Shown here piece by piece: positions 11,501 to 23,201 of a DNA stretch of 64,000 nucleotides; position 1 is the first letter of the stretch; the number at the start of each line of letters is the position of its first letter. The DNA is taken from contig CM076264.1 in NCBI GenBank assembly GCA_038380795.1, positions 5,582,001 to 5,646,000 on the forward strand, in the 5' to 3' direction. Source of the DNA: Pyrocephalus nanus. Taxonomy: Eukaryota; Chordata; Aves; Passeriformes; Tyrannidae. The position numbers were made by a program, and so were the translations under genes. A model generated the notes under the pieces. The model had not been told where the DNA came from. It did not search any database and was given only the letters and a program-made list of their open reading frames with translations.

Positions 11501-14500
11501 TGCACAGACGTGCTCTTTCAGAGCCCGGATCTCCATCCTGGGCATGTGAGAAGAATTGCTGAGTTATTAAGAGCTGAGCTGCTCATAAACATGCTGGGCA
11601 GATCAGGTGGGGGACCACTGGTGGGACCACATGCGCCAGCAATGGAAATTCAGGCAGTTGTTGAACAAATGCTTTCCCAAGCAAGAGCTCCCCTCAGGCC
11701 CAGAGAAGTCAGGCATGATATATGCATTGTCCTGGCTCTGGCCCAACTATTCCTTGGCCTTGCCTGCTAATCCTCTGCCTGGTCCTCAGGGTAGATCATA
11801 GGTCAGGAGAGGGTCTTCCCTCCACCCTGGGGGAGGGAAAAGACTGACAAAACGCTTTCTGGAGCTTGGCTCTGTGATTTGTGGCCATGCAGCCTGCTTT
11901 GTGCCTAGTTTCCACAGGACAGTCTGCACAAAGGTTTCTGATTTCAACCTGAGTTTATCATCACTCTTCCCTCACTTCTGCACTTCCACCCTGCTCTTAC
12001 TACTGCTGGATCTTGGACACTAGAACGCTACTCCAGGCAGCGGGGATTTATGAGGACGCGCAAAGCATCCATCACTCGGAGCATTCAGCATCTTCCAGAA
12101 CTGTACACCTGTGACTTTGGTCGGCAAATAAAACATAATTCAACCCTAAAGTTCAGCCATCCCATTTCAGAGCCCCTCTTGCAGCACAAGCTGTAAGACC
12201 AGAGTGCATGAATTATAAATATAGCGACAGACAAAATGATGGACTGTGGAATAACAGGATAGTGTTTGGATTGCAGATGCTCCCCTAGAATGTCTGCTAA
12301 TATAAGTGCCAAGAAACCTACATGCAACTATCTGAATGTATCTTCATGGGTCTGTTTCTACCACATAAATCTGGTCTGCTTTGCTCTACCTTTCTTCATG
12401 GCAAAATGGTTGGGAAAAGAGACTTTCTGTTGGGTTTTTTTCACCCCATCTGGAGGGGACGCAGCACTGGGTAAACATTCAACTCTGGCAGCATGACAAG
12501 AACTGGTGCAGCTGCTTTTATCATCCACGTCTTTAACTCTTTGAGCAATTTTCTGGACAAATGTTAGCATTCCAACAGTCCTCCTCCTTTTATTTATTGA
12601 TAGCAGGGATGTGGAATAGCACATCTGGAAACCTGCTCACTGCCCAGGACTACTGTTTAAATAAACTGCAGCCACCATCTCTTGATTTGGTTGCTCAGAA
12701 TGGCATATTGCCACAATATAACCAAAATCAAAATGTGATGTTTCTAATTAGAAGCTGTGTTCCTGTGGATTTTTTTTCTTATTTTATTTTCTTAAATAGT
12801 CTATTTACTGATTTAGATAAATAGTCCTGAAAGAAAGGAATCAGTGGACTGATTATTATATTTAGTTAGCTGTTCTTTGTATACATCCCTGACTTGGATG
12901 AAAAACAACCATATGTTTTTTCTTTAGGAAATGTTGGTCTCCGACTTATGCATTCTTTCCTTCAAGAATGTAGGAGGGCAACCAAATAGGGAGGTTATAT
13001 CCTTTTCAGGAATTCTCTTCTAAGCTGTGCTTTTGGTTCCCTTCAATCCTAAAATCAAATGAAACCTGACAATGTAGCCGTATTGTTTTTTAACATGTTT
13101 GAAGATATTGCCCTGTTTGGGGTGACAGCTAAAGAACATCTGTATTTTCTCGTAATGTTAAGAAAGTCTTGAGACTCAACACTTTGTGAGATTTATGTGA
13201 CTGGTCTTGAAGACATTTGTACGCATCCTGTTTTCTTAGCAGACGCTGTATGTCTGCTTAACATGGAGTCTACAGTAAGAAAACATGTTGCCTGAAAAGA
13301 ATGATTATTATTTTTAAAACTAATTTAGCACTTTTTAAATTTTGGTACTGTCAAAACAAACAAGCAACTCACAAATTTCAGTAAGAAGCGTCCTGTCCTC
13401 CATGCTATCTGTGCAATGTCTAAATATACCCATCACTTCAAGCTTCAGTGAGCTAAATGAAGCTGATGTGTGCTTACCTTGCTGCTTAGCAGTTTACAGA
13501 GTGATTGCTTTCTTCTATGGTCTTGTTTTATGGCACAGATGTTTCAAAATGAATTTTGGGTTCTGTCCCAGCTCCATTTGTTTCCTTGTCCTTATGGAAG
13601 CTCTTCCTCATGTCAATGCTGTCTATTTGAGACTAGTTTTACTGGTTTGCTATTTTACTAGTTTTAATATTTTTGCTCTTTTAATACTGGTACTAAAACT
13701 TTTTTTTTTAGTAGTTCTGCATGATCTTTTAATTCATTTCTAAATAGCGCAGTGGGAGAACTGATATGGCAATACTCATCAGTGAGTTCATAGTGTTCAT
13801 ATTGTCTTACCATCCTCTAAAATCAGGAGAGAGGAGAATTGAGAGTGGCATTTTGTGGTTGTGGGAATCTAATAGCAGGGTCTTACCCTACCGCAGAGCC
13901 TAGAGACTGTTAGCACTGTTAAATTTTTCTCTAGAAGGCAAAAGCTCCAAAAACTGGGTTTATGGCAAAGTCAGTCTGTTGTCCCCTAAAGAGTAGCTGT
14001 CAGGGAAGAGAGCGTATCTGTGTCTATATGATGTGACACATTTACTCCTCAAAGGAGATGAGGACTTCAGCCCATCCCTTCAGAGAACTGCCCCATGAGA
14101 TAATGCACAATACAGCCCCAGAATACCATTTCAGGGATTTAGTCTTCTGTTAGGTCCTAAACTTCCGTTATTAGATCACTATTTTCAAAATACTCCAGTG
14201 GGAGTCTCTGGGCTAAATCCAAGCAAGGGGCTCAGGCTGGCCAGCTCAAGTTGAAATATCTGTGAAAACAATGAAAGCTTTTCATTCATGTTAAAATAAT
14301 GGATAGAACCTCAGCTTTTAAACTAACTCAAACTAGTTTTGGGGGTAAAAAAACCTCGGGTATATCTCTTTGGAAAAAAAAATAGAATATAATGCTTAAT
14401 ATGTAAGTAATAGTAAACAATCAAAATTTTCAGAGAAAAAAGAATTTTCTGTTTGTAAATTTTTGGGTGTTACACTTCCTCTCTTATTTCTCCGTTCAAC

Positions 14501-15198
14501 CCTCTTGCTCTGATTAGTTTGGAACTTTTAAGTGAAAAATAATTTTCAATTATTGTCCTTTTGCCTACGTCGCTTTTCTAAGAAATTCTCCTTTAAAGGT
14601 GCTAATGATTTGACTGACTGTAATCTGTTTTGCAGAAGAATACCTAGATTAGTTGTGATGCTGTGCAGTTTATCAGCCTTTGAGAAATACTGAGATTTTC
14701 CCAGTCTTAGTGATCTTAAACCATTTTTTAAATTAAGTGTTACACCTTATAAATTCCAAGTCTGCTAGCTCAGTCTTCAAATACAAAGCTGCAATTTCAG
14801 GAAGCCTTAATTGCAAGGATAAAGCAAGTAAAACATATGGTCTGAACAGTTATCCTGCTGGTTAATCTTCTCTATTTAAACAGGGTGTTTTTAAAGCGTA
14901 ATTCAAAATTGTGCATTACGGAAATTTCGCTGTGGGATATTCAAGAGTCACAAGCCGTCAAAAATTGCCTTAGTCAGCAGTCCCTGCAGGAGCCAGCTCT
15001 TCTGTTTTTTCTGTTTACAGTAATAACTTATAACAAGGAGGAGTAATTTGGTGGTTTAAAGAAAATATTTTTTTAAAATGGCTCTGCCTTTCTTTTAAGT
15101 TGCAGTTCCGCTGTCTTGAAATCTCACTTGGGTCACAAGAGGCCTTGCCGGAGCATGTGGCCATGCCCATCCTCCCACACCCTCCCGTGTGGGCACAG

Positions 15199-15392
15199 AT
15201 CATAAAATGGTTTGGGTTGGAAGGGACCTTAAAGCTCATTGAGCAGGGACACCCTCCACTAGACCAGGTTACTCCAAGCCCCATCCAAACTGGCCTTGCA
15301 CTCCTCTGGGGATGAGGCATCTACAACTTTTCTGGGCAACCTGGGCCAGTGTCTCACCACCCTCACAGGAAAGAATTTCTTCTTTGCACTGT
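15199..15392 (-). mobile_element. CR1 LINE 3'-end fragment
   Basis: On the + strand this begins near CATAAAATGG and continues through GGTTTGGGTTGGAAGGGACC, GCAGGGACACCCTCCACTAG and CTTTTCTGGGCAACCTG to the CTCACCACCCTCACAG block. This is the reverse complement of the avian CR1 3' region. The copy is 5'-truncated and diverged, as most CR1 copies are. Confidence 0.9.
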
Positions 15393-18300
15393 TACAACCA
15401 GTCATTTACCAGGTTCTGGTATGAACCTTATATTTGGCGTTTTCCATAAATGTTCTTCTTTTGAAACATATTTGGCAGAAGGGAACTTCTTGCTCTGGAA
15501 ATAAACGCATTTCTGGCTAAGAAACCTGCGGTGCCTACATGTGTCATTTCTGAGCACCATCTCTGATGACCTGTAGCTTTGATGTTAATAGATGACAAGT
15601 GTGTGTCAAGGGGGTCTATGGCCCCTGGGATTAATGCTTGTGCCTTTTATAAAAGGAGAAGGAAACCTGATGGCCACGAGGCTCTCACAGCCGTCTGCTT
15701 ATGTCAGCATCCCTGTATCCAGCTTAGGCCATGGGCAGCAGAGCAAGACTCTTCTAGCCTTTCCTTTGTACATTTTAAAGTTTACTAGACAAAAGCAGCG
15801 CTGGGGAAAAATTATGAACAGGAGGAATATATTACCTACCACCATTCAGGTGTGTAAGTGATACTTATGATAATGTGTATGCGCCGAAAGAGATTGTTAT
15901 GTGGACCAGCCTGAAGTTGGGAGAAATATATACTATACTTTTGCTTTATTGCATGTGTTTTGTTCGCAGTCTGTGTCTCATTCCAGTAGGTCCAGCTTCA
16001 TAACAGTGCCACAGAATCTTTTTTTCCTCTCTGGGTAAACAGCTGCAGGTAACTCCTCCTGATCAGAGGAAGAGAATGGGGATAGGAAAAGGTGTATATA
16101 CACCAGAGGGCTTGAAACTGCCTCTCTGTGTGCCTGCAACTCCCATCCTTTCAACAGCATATTAAATGTACTGCAATGTAATGTTGTCCCTGTTGTGAAG
16201 CTCCAAAAGCTTAATGAATTCATAGGATGAAGTCAGTGAGGAATTTTGGTATCCAAATTTAAAACCCATGTGGATAAAACCAGATGAGAGATACTATCTT
16301 GCATCACTGTTCGGGACAAGATTTTCTTTTACACTCTCCAAACAGGTGTGACCATCTGTGTTTGTGCACATGCATCAGACTGGACATGTCATTGCTTGAA
16401 TGAGGTTGGACTCTTGTCCAGTGATTAGTTTTATTTTCTCTTTACTTTTGATGTCTTATGTTCTCAAATTTAGTTCTGCTTTTTCCCAGCTTAGTTAGGC
16501 TGCCAGATGAGGGATGATACTGACTTTTATAATATCTGGCGCAGTAGGGAAAATCCCTTTTTTTTCCTTGATATATAGTCCTTGCAAAAGTGGAGATTTA
16601 TCCCAGTTGTCTATCTATCCCCTTGGTTTTTGAAGTAGAAGTTCTGTTAAATCAGTTTTGGCAACAACTTCTACTTTGTGCCTGAGAAAAACTCATATTC
16701 AACACACTCAGAAATTTTGAAAATCTGAGCTCCTGCATGGTCTCATTCACTAGTCACCCACTGAACTGACAGAGAAGGACTTTCTTCTAAGCTTGTTGAT
16801 ATCTTTGTTTATTAGCTACCTATTTCAGCTTTTGTCTCAAAATAATCTAGGTTCGCCAGTTTTTTTAAGATGTAGCATGGAAGCCTGTGGTGAAAAATTG
16901 AGTAAAAAGAAAAAAAAACCCAGTCAACATACCCAGCCAGGACGAATATTTGTGGTGCAATCTTGTAAAAAGAACTACTTCTTTTTCTCATGTCACATGT
17001 GCAGTTACTTTTGTATTCTTAGAAAACAAGTTAAAGTCAGCCATGTTCCAAATCAAGCTTTGCGTGCACTAAGAATTCAAAGTGTAAGGCAAGCTAGTTG
17101 CATTTTCACTTAATCTAGCTCCACATTTATCTTAAAACTCACCAGTTGTGTGAGGCTCAGCACACTCTGTCTGCATTTAAATGCATTTAGAAAGATTGGC
17201 CACTTTATTGTGAGAAAGGCCTTGTTTACTTGAGTGAAAAAGTTAATGCTCTCTAATAATACATACAGCTCCTAGTCCTGGGACTCATTCACTGACTGTT
17301 TAACTGGAGAAGTGAAATCCGCTTTGTTGCAAAGCAACACATTTCAGTGAGGCAAAAATTCCATTTCTGTTAAATCGTTTCAAATTTTCAGGATAATGAT
17401 GTGTTTAATTTACCGCAAAACATGGTAAACTGCCTGCAGTATGAGTCTTGATTAGTCATTTAGATTAATTTTATTTAATTTTAATTTTTTTTTTTTTTTC
17501 ATTTTAGTGAAATGTATCTGTGGTTTTTTTGCTTAAGTTCGTTGCTAGTTTTCTAGCACATAATTTTGATATTTTAATGCTGGCAAAAACCTTTGAGTTC
17601 CTGGTTTCTGAATGATCATTTTACTATCTGCTGTGCTACCCATGGTGCAGAAAGGACCCAGAAGCCATTAAAGCTTCAAACAATATGTGGATGGTGTGCT
17701 GAACACGTTCTCCTATTTCTAATTTCTGCTGTGAGCCACACAGTACCACACAGCCGAGATAATTTCCAATAGCATCATCTTTTCCTGAGCTTTCTTGAAA
17801 AACCTAAATGCCTTTGCGAGTTTCCTTCCATGGTTTTCTCTTACTACTTCAGTCTACGTGTTCTGATCATTCCCCACTCATCCTGGTGTCCCACTGTGAT
17901 GTGGAGAGCTGAACATGTACCGGATCAGATGGTGCCATGTGGGATTACAGGCAGCCAAAACATCTTACCTTCCCCATTCCCCAGGACAGGGTGAATGAAC
18001 ATAGCATGTGGTGCTCCCTTCTTCCAAGGATGCATGTGTAGTCCAAGGTGAAAGTGAAAGCAGTCTTTGCATCCCTTGTGGGAGACTTTGTAGCTTAGAA
18101 GCATTAGCACCAGTTAGGGGAATGAGTGACTTAAGATGAGTTCATCCAAAAAGGTGTATTGTCTTCTCTTTGCTGGTTATCCAGGTGCTGAAAAGTACAA
18201 ATTGTCAGTTTAAATGGTATTTCTGCCTCCCTCTCTCTCTCACCTTCCTGCATTTTGTTCCTTTCTTCTACTTCTGTTGCTGCATATGGCCATTATTTTT

Positions 18301-21009
18301 CATCCCCCTTTTCCTAGACAGGGAAAGAAAAACACTGAAAGGGCTTGTTATAACTTCTGAACTGCCAAGTTACAAATATCATCATATTTTCTGTGGTGAT
18401 AAGCCCCAAACAAGCACTGGAGAATGGGTTAGGAAACCTGTTCATAGTCCCATCATGCTGAGACAAGAGAGATCCTGCCCCTTACTCCTGCCTGCCTGAC
18501 CCACCTTCCCCATGCTGTTTCTTCATGTCACTTCCTCAAATGCCCTGTGCAGAGGCAGGGACCACAGCCCAGCGCTGGCCAGGCCTAAGGTGGCCTCTCA
18601 CAACCTCCCCCTGTAGCTCGCCCTCCACCGTGGGCCCCTGGGGAGCAGGCTCCCAAGGTCTGCTCCTTCTCTTCCTCCCCAGACACATGTTTACTTGCAG
18701 ATGTAAGCAAAAAAGCTGAAGTTTTTGGAAGAACATCCGTGGGAAGCAATTTTCCTCCTGAACTCAGTGTTACTATTTTGACACTATCCCAGGTTAATCT
18801 TTATGTCAGCAATGACACTTGGACATTTGTGGGACCGTCTGCTTAATATATATGTACAGCTGTCACCTAGAAAATAAACTGTTCAGTTCATAGAAACAGA
18901 CCACAGCACACAGAGATGGCATATTCAGAATAATAAAAATGCATTAATGTCATAGTCTCTTAAATTTTAAAGGTTTGATATGCACTGAACAGGAACAGTC
19001 AATCTGATCTCTCCCATTTAGTTCATGTAGTTAACTTTATGTTCTCCAGTTACTCATCATTTGATGGTTCTTTCACTCCTCCATCCTTCTAGACTTTTTT
19101 TTTTTTTTTTTTTCCCCAACATGCATATCCTGAGACTCTGTGAGATGTGGTATTTTGGGATTTGGAAAAAAAGAAAATTTATTAGTAGTATAATGCTAGA
19201 GAAATCTCTAAATGAGGAGTGTCTGACAAAGAATAGTTGCTGCTTTTTCTGAAAAATAGTTCAGACTATAATAAAAAATCATAGAAATTCTAATGCAAGC
19301 TCGCTAAGGGAAAACTATGTTTCTTTGTGGCTTTAGCTCCCATGGCTGTTTCTAAGAGTACTCAAAGGCTTGTGTGGCTGTGTACAGCAATTTTACATAG
19401 GTTGTAACATGCCTGGTTTAGTAAGAACAGTTTGGGGTCATCTTGAGTGTTTGGCTAATATTGCAGAATTAACACAAAATTTACTGCACTTATTTATGCA
19501 AAATATTAAGTGCACTTTGAAGAAAATAAGGGGTGATGCTGGAGCATAATAAGATAAGTGACTTGGGGAAGATTTGCTATCGAAGCATAACTAAGAAATC
19601 TGGGAACTCAGCCTGACCATGGAAACTACTTCTCTCACCACAAATATGACATGTACATTTTATGAAACCTGCTTATTACCAAGGGCCAAATTCTGTGGTC
19701 CTTACACAAGCACAGCTTTCACTGGAAGTTCACTGAGGATGGTAGAATTTGGCGCTGATCTATTTCTTTTCCATATGAAATTACTTCATTTGTAATTTCC
19801 TCTTCTTCTATTTCTCAGTAACTGCAGAAATGTGAGCTAGTCTTTTAATTTCAAGTGAATAAAAACTTTGAGGGCTCTCTATAAAATTGCAACTTTATCT
19901 TTTGGTGTAATAGAATAAAGGGGTAGATTTGCGGACGTGATATTTTACTTGAGGGAAAAAAAGCATATTTGGATAACTGCACAGACAGGAAACCAGTGTA
20001 AATACATGAGTTTTTCCATCTAAGTAAGATGAGAAAGGTTTGGGGGTTTGAACTGGAGAGCAGTGTCTTGGGATGTTACAAACAGCTGAATTAATATTGG
20101 ACTTGTGGGATGTTTCTGTGAGCACTATGCAGCCACAAGCTAGCGTTGAATGAGATCTGGGTTACTTATGTTACCCCAGCTAATTTTGTTAGTATGGCAC
20201 TCAACCATGACTGGTTTATTCACTTCTCTGAGGCTGATACAAATATGCCCATACTGCACTATATGGTGCCTTGTAGACACTTCCAGGGAGGAAGTGGAAT
20301 TGGAGAATGAGGGCACGGAATATATAGGGGGCTGAAGCAAGGGCTGGGATTTAACACTTGGAGTGTTTGATTGTTTGGTACACTTGAAATTCAGATTCCT
20401 TGAAGAGGAAAGAGGGCCAAGGCTGGTGGGAGTCAACTGGCTGAGTCAAAAGCTGCTGGTGTTAGTGTGATCCTGAGCAGGAGAATATCTATAGCCCACA
20501 AGGATCTATTACATCTGGCATCTCTTTTGGCTGTTTCCCTTAAGTTTCAATAGAATGCAGATTCAATAACCATGCAGGAGGAAGAACAAACCCATCACAG
20601 CATTTTGCTGTCGATATCTGTGCACATGGTACTTTGCCAGCAGATGTGAACATGTTCCTTCCATTCTCCTCTTTCCATCAGTCTTGTGAGTGTAGCTAGT
20701 GCAGCACCAAGCCCAAGCAAGCTCTGGGACAGCCTGTAGAGCTGTGCTGGAGCCAGTCCCATCACCCCAGCCTTGGGTTACCTATGGAGTTGCTGCCACC
20801 TCCATTCATTTTTGTGACTAAATTGATAGTGTGAATTTTCCAGCATTGGCTTTGTCGTAGCAAATACGTTTGAAACAAGGAGTTTGAGCTTTTAGCTGTG
20901 AGCGAGCTTTCTTTTCCAGACTGAATGGCATAACTGATGCTCTTTGAATGTGACTCTGCCTGAGATTAATTTCTGAATTATGTATAAATTGTTTAATCAC
21001 CTGTGAAAC

Positions 21010-21560
21010 TTCACAGCTTTCAACCTTTCATTTCATTAGCTGCAAGATGAATGTCAGTAAAATGTGTTTGGAAGGCCAGAGCTTGATGACACACGCAGCA
21101 AACGCCGCCGAAGACTCTCTTTCGTTTAGTGCAGTAATAATAAACACTCCACGGGTAATATTTCAACAATCAGGAACACTTCTGCGGGATTTTCTATCTA
21201 TATGTGTTTGGCTAAATGACAAAATGGGGAGGGGAAAAAAAAAAAAAAAGCTAAAAAAATGAGTCAGACTTACTGCCCTAATGTAACCCTCCTGGCTGAA
21301 AGTGCATTAATTGGCAGAATGAATTACCTCAGACTCGAGCAGAGAAAGGACTCTATTGTGTGCGGCCGTGATGTGAAACCTACACTTCTTGGCTTGCACG
21401 CTCTTTCCCTCGGCATTGTGATCTTTCCCTTCTGATCAGCAGGCTTCAAATTCAGCCTGGCGACATTTATAACACCTTTCAATTGGAAGCTTTGTCATTC
21501 AGCCCATACGTGCATTAAACCAAGGTGCTGTGAAGCATTTTGTGGTGAAAAGCCTCCTTT
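21010..21560. promoter_or_regulatory. Candidate conserved non-coding element
   Basis: About 550 bp inside the AT-rich D/E intron carry more than ten CpGs, with no open frame and no repeat signature apart from an A-rich tract at 21235-21249. It includes a consensus AP-1 site TGAGTCA (21260-21266) and homeodomain-type cores (ATTAATTG near 21306, AATTA near 21322, CAATTGG near 21480). This looks like constrained regulatory DNA, but constraint cannot be measured from one sequence. Confidence 0.35.
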
Positions 21561-23020
21561 CCGTGCAGAAGCTGCTTCCAGCTTCTTCCCAGCAATGCAG
21601 TGTGGTGCTTTTTCAACCTGCAAGGGTTAACATGTGGGAAAATGGGTCGTTATTTCTTCTTTTATATAAGAGTTTTGTGTTTGGAGCCCTTGCCAGGGGC
21701 AGATGAGACCCAAGAGCAGAGCCTGCCTCCTTCCCAGCCCTACGGTTGGGTCCAGCAATAACCTTGGATAGCAGTGACCCAATCATCTGCTGGGTTGGAA
21801 GGACGAGGGCGGTCACACAGGGCTGCCTGTGTTCCATCAAATGACAGCTCCATGTAATATGTTTGCCTCACAGCAAGGACTCCACCACTATCTGGCCCAA
21901 AGCATTTCATTATTGTCTCTTTTTTCCCAGTCCAGCAAATGTTAAATTGTATCCGTTTGAGATTGAAGGGGAAAGAGAGGCAATTTTGGGTAAAACAGGC
22001 ATGGTCATCATCTGTATTTTGAGTAAAAAGGGGCCATAACTCCTGTGTTTATTCTCCGCTATCACTTTTTCCTTCTCCTTCCCACATTTTCAAAGAAGGG
22101 AATAATCCCTTTTTTTCAGGGACCCTCAGTGAAGAATTTGGTTAACAGAAGATGTCTTGCTGATTCTTGGCTGAAAAGAAATGTAATGGACTGACAAAAC
22201 TAACATGAACTTGTAAAACTCTTCATTGTCTTTCTTTTTGGATTTAACAAAGGAAAAGCTTAAGAGAACAAATACGGAGAGATTGCACATGAATAAACAT
22301 GCTATTTCTTGCTCGTTTCTGCTCATCAGAGTTAAGTTTAGAATAACAAGGAGGATGAAAGCCGTAGGTTAAATAAGTTCAGTCCGATTTCCCGTAAGCC
22401 AGTATCCCATTGGAGCGAGCATTATTTGCTGCTATAGATGGTTGCTTCTATGGAGAAAATGAGTCTGAACAGGGCTGGGGACTGCGCAACCCTCTCACCC
22501 TCTCCGAGAAGGTCTCCCCAGGTCAGGGGTGCAACCGGCAGTGGAAAAGCCATGCGGAAATCTGTGTTTTGCCACAGTTTCCACTCTTATTTGTTCTGCG
22601 GAGAAATAAATTGAGGTCTGGAATCTTCACGTCTGTCAGTGTGCCACCTTTGAAGGTCTTCTTGCAGAGAAATAGAAAAGTCAACCACATCTTCAGACCA
22701 GTCCTAATTGTTACAGGAAGGCTGCTGAGCAGTTCCAAGACCATCTTTTTCCACTGAGTTTGTATTACAAAATATTTCTGGAATTAGATGGAGCAAGAAA
22801 AATAACAACTTTTTTTTTTTTTTTTTCATCTTTCACAACTTGTACTTTATGTCAAGATGACATTGAAACAAACCTGACCCTGTCCTCTACGGTGAACTGG
22901 CTTTCTTGCTCTGTGAACTGTGACATGCTCAAGCGCTCAGCTCTAAATCAGGGCTGGCAGACCTTTGATTAGCATGCTGGTATTTGTAACCTCTAGCACT
23001 TTTATCCCCCTTTCCCGCAG

Positions 23021-23201
23021 GATCTCCTGCCCTCACTGGCACTGGAACCATTGCTGTCACAGTGGATGATGTCAATGACAATGTCCCCACGTTCGCCTTT
23101 AACGTGTACTCTGCCACTGTTCTGGAGGATGCTCCTACAGGGACAGATATTTTGCTCGTAAACTCCTCGGATGCTGATGCTTCTACAAATGCTGTTATTA
23201 G
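23021..23201 (+). CDS. FAT4: FAT4 exon E (cadherin repeat junction)
   Basis: This 181-nt exon (local residues 571-630) runs from phase 1 to phase 2. It completes the exon D repeat with the canonical linker DDVNDNVPTF and opens the next repeat (VYSATVLEDAPTG, then NSSDADAS). The acceptor is TTTCCCGCAG and the donor is gtaggt at 23202. The split Ser codon joins exon F to read VISYRLSGG, a typical cadherin strand, which supports both junctions. Confidence 0.92.

Larger units (their letters stand above)
8514..23020 (+). other. Intron D/E (14.5 kb)
   Basis: This is the longest intron in the window. It has one CR1 fragment (15199-15392), homopolymer T tracts near 17487 and 19096, an A-rich tract at 21235-21249 and a locally CpG-enriched block at about 21010-21560. 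A weakly MIR-like stretch is at 9036-9130. Blocks at 11400-11830 and 18520-18690 are GC-richer than their surroundings but contain no recognisable gene. No exon with FAT4 similarity is present inside it. Confidence 0.75.

Noticed and set aside
13342..13743. 133-codon hydrophobic open frame in intron D/E
   Set aside because: A Leu/Phe/Cys-rich translation of T-rich DNA mimics membrane segments; there is no family resemblance.
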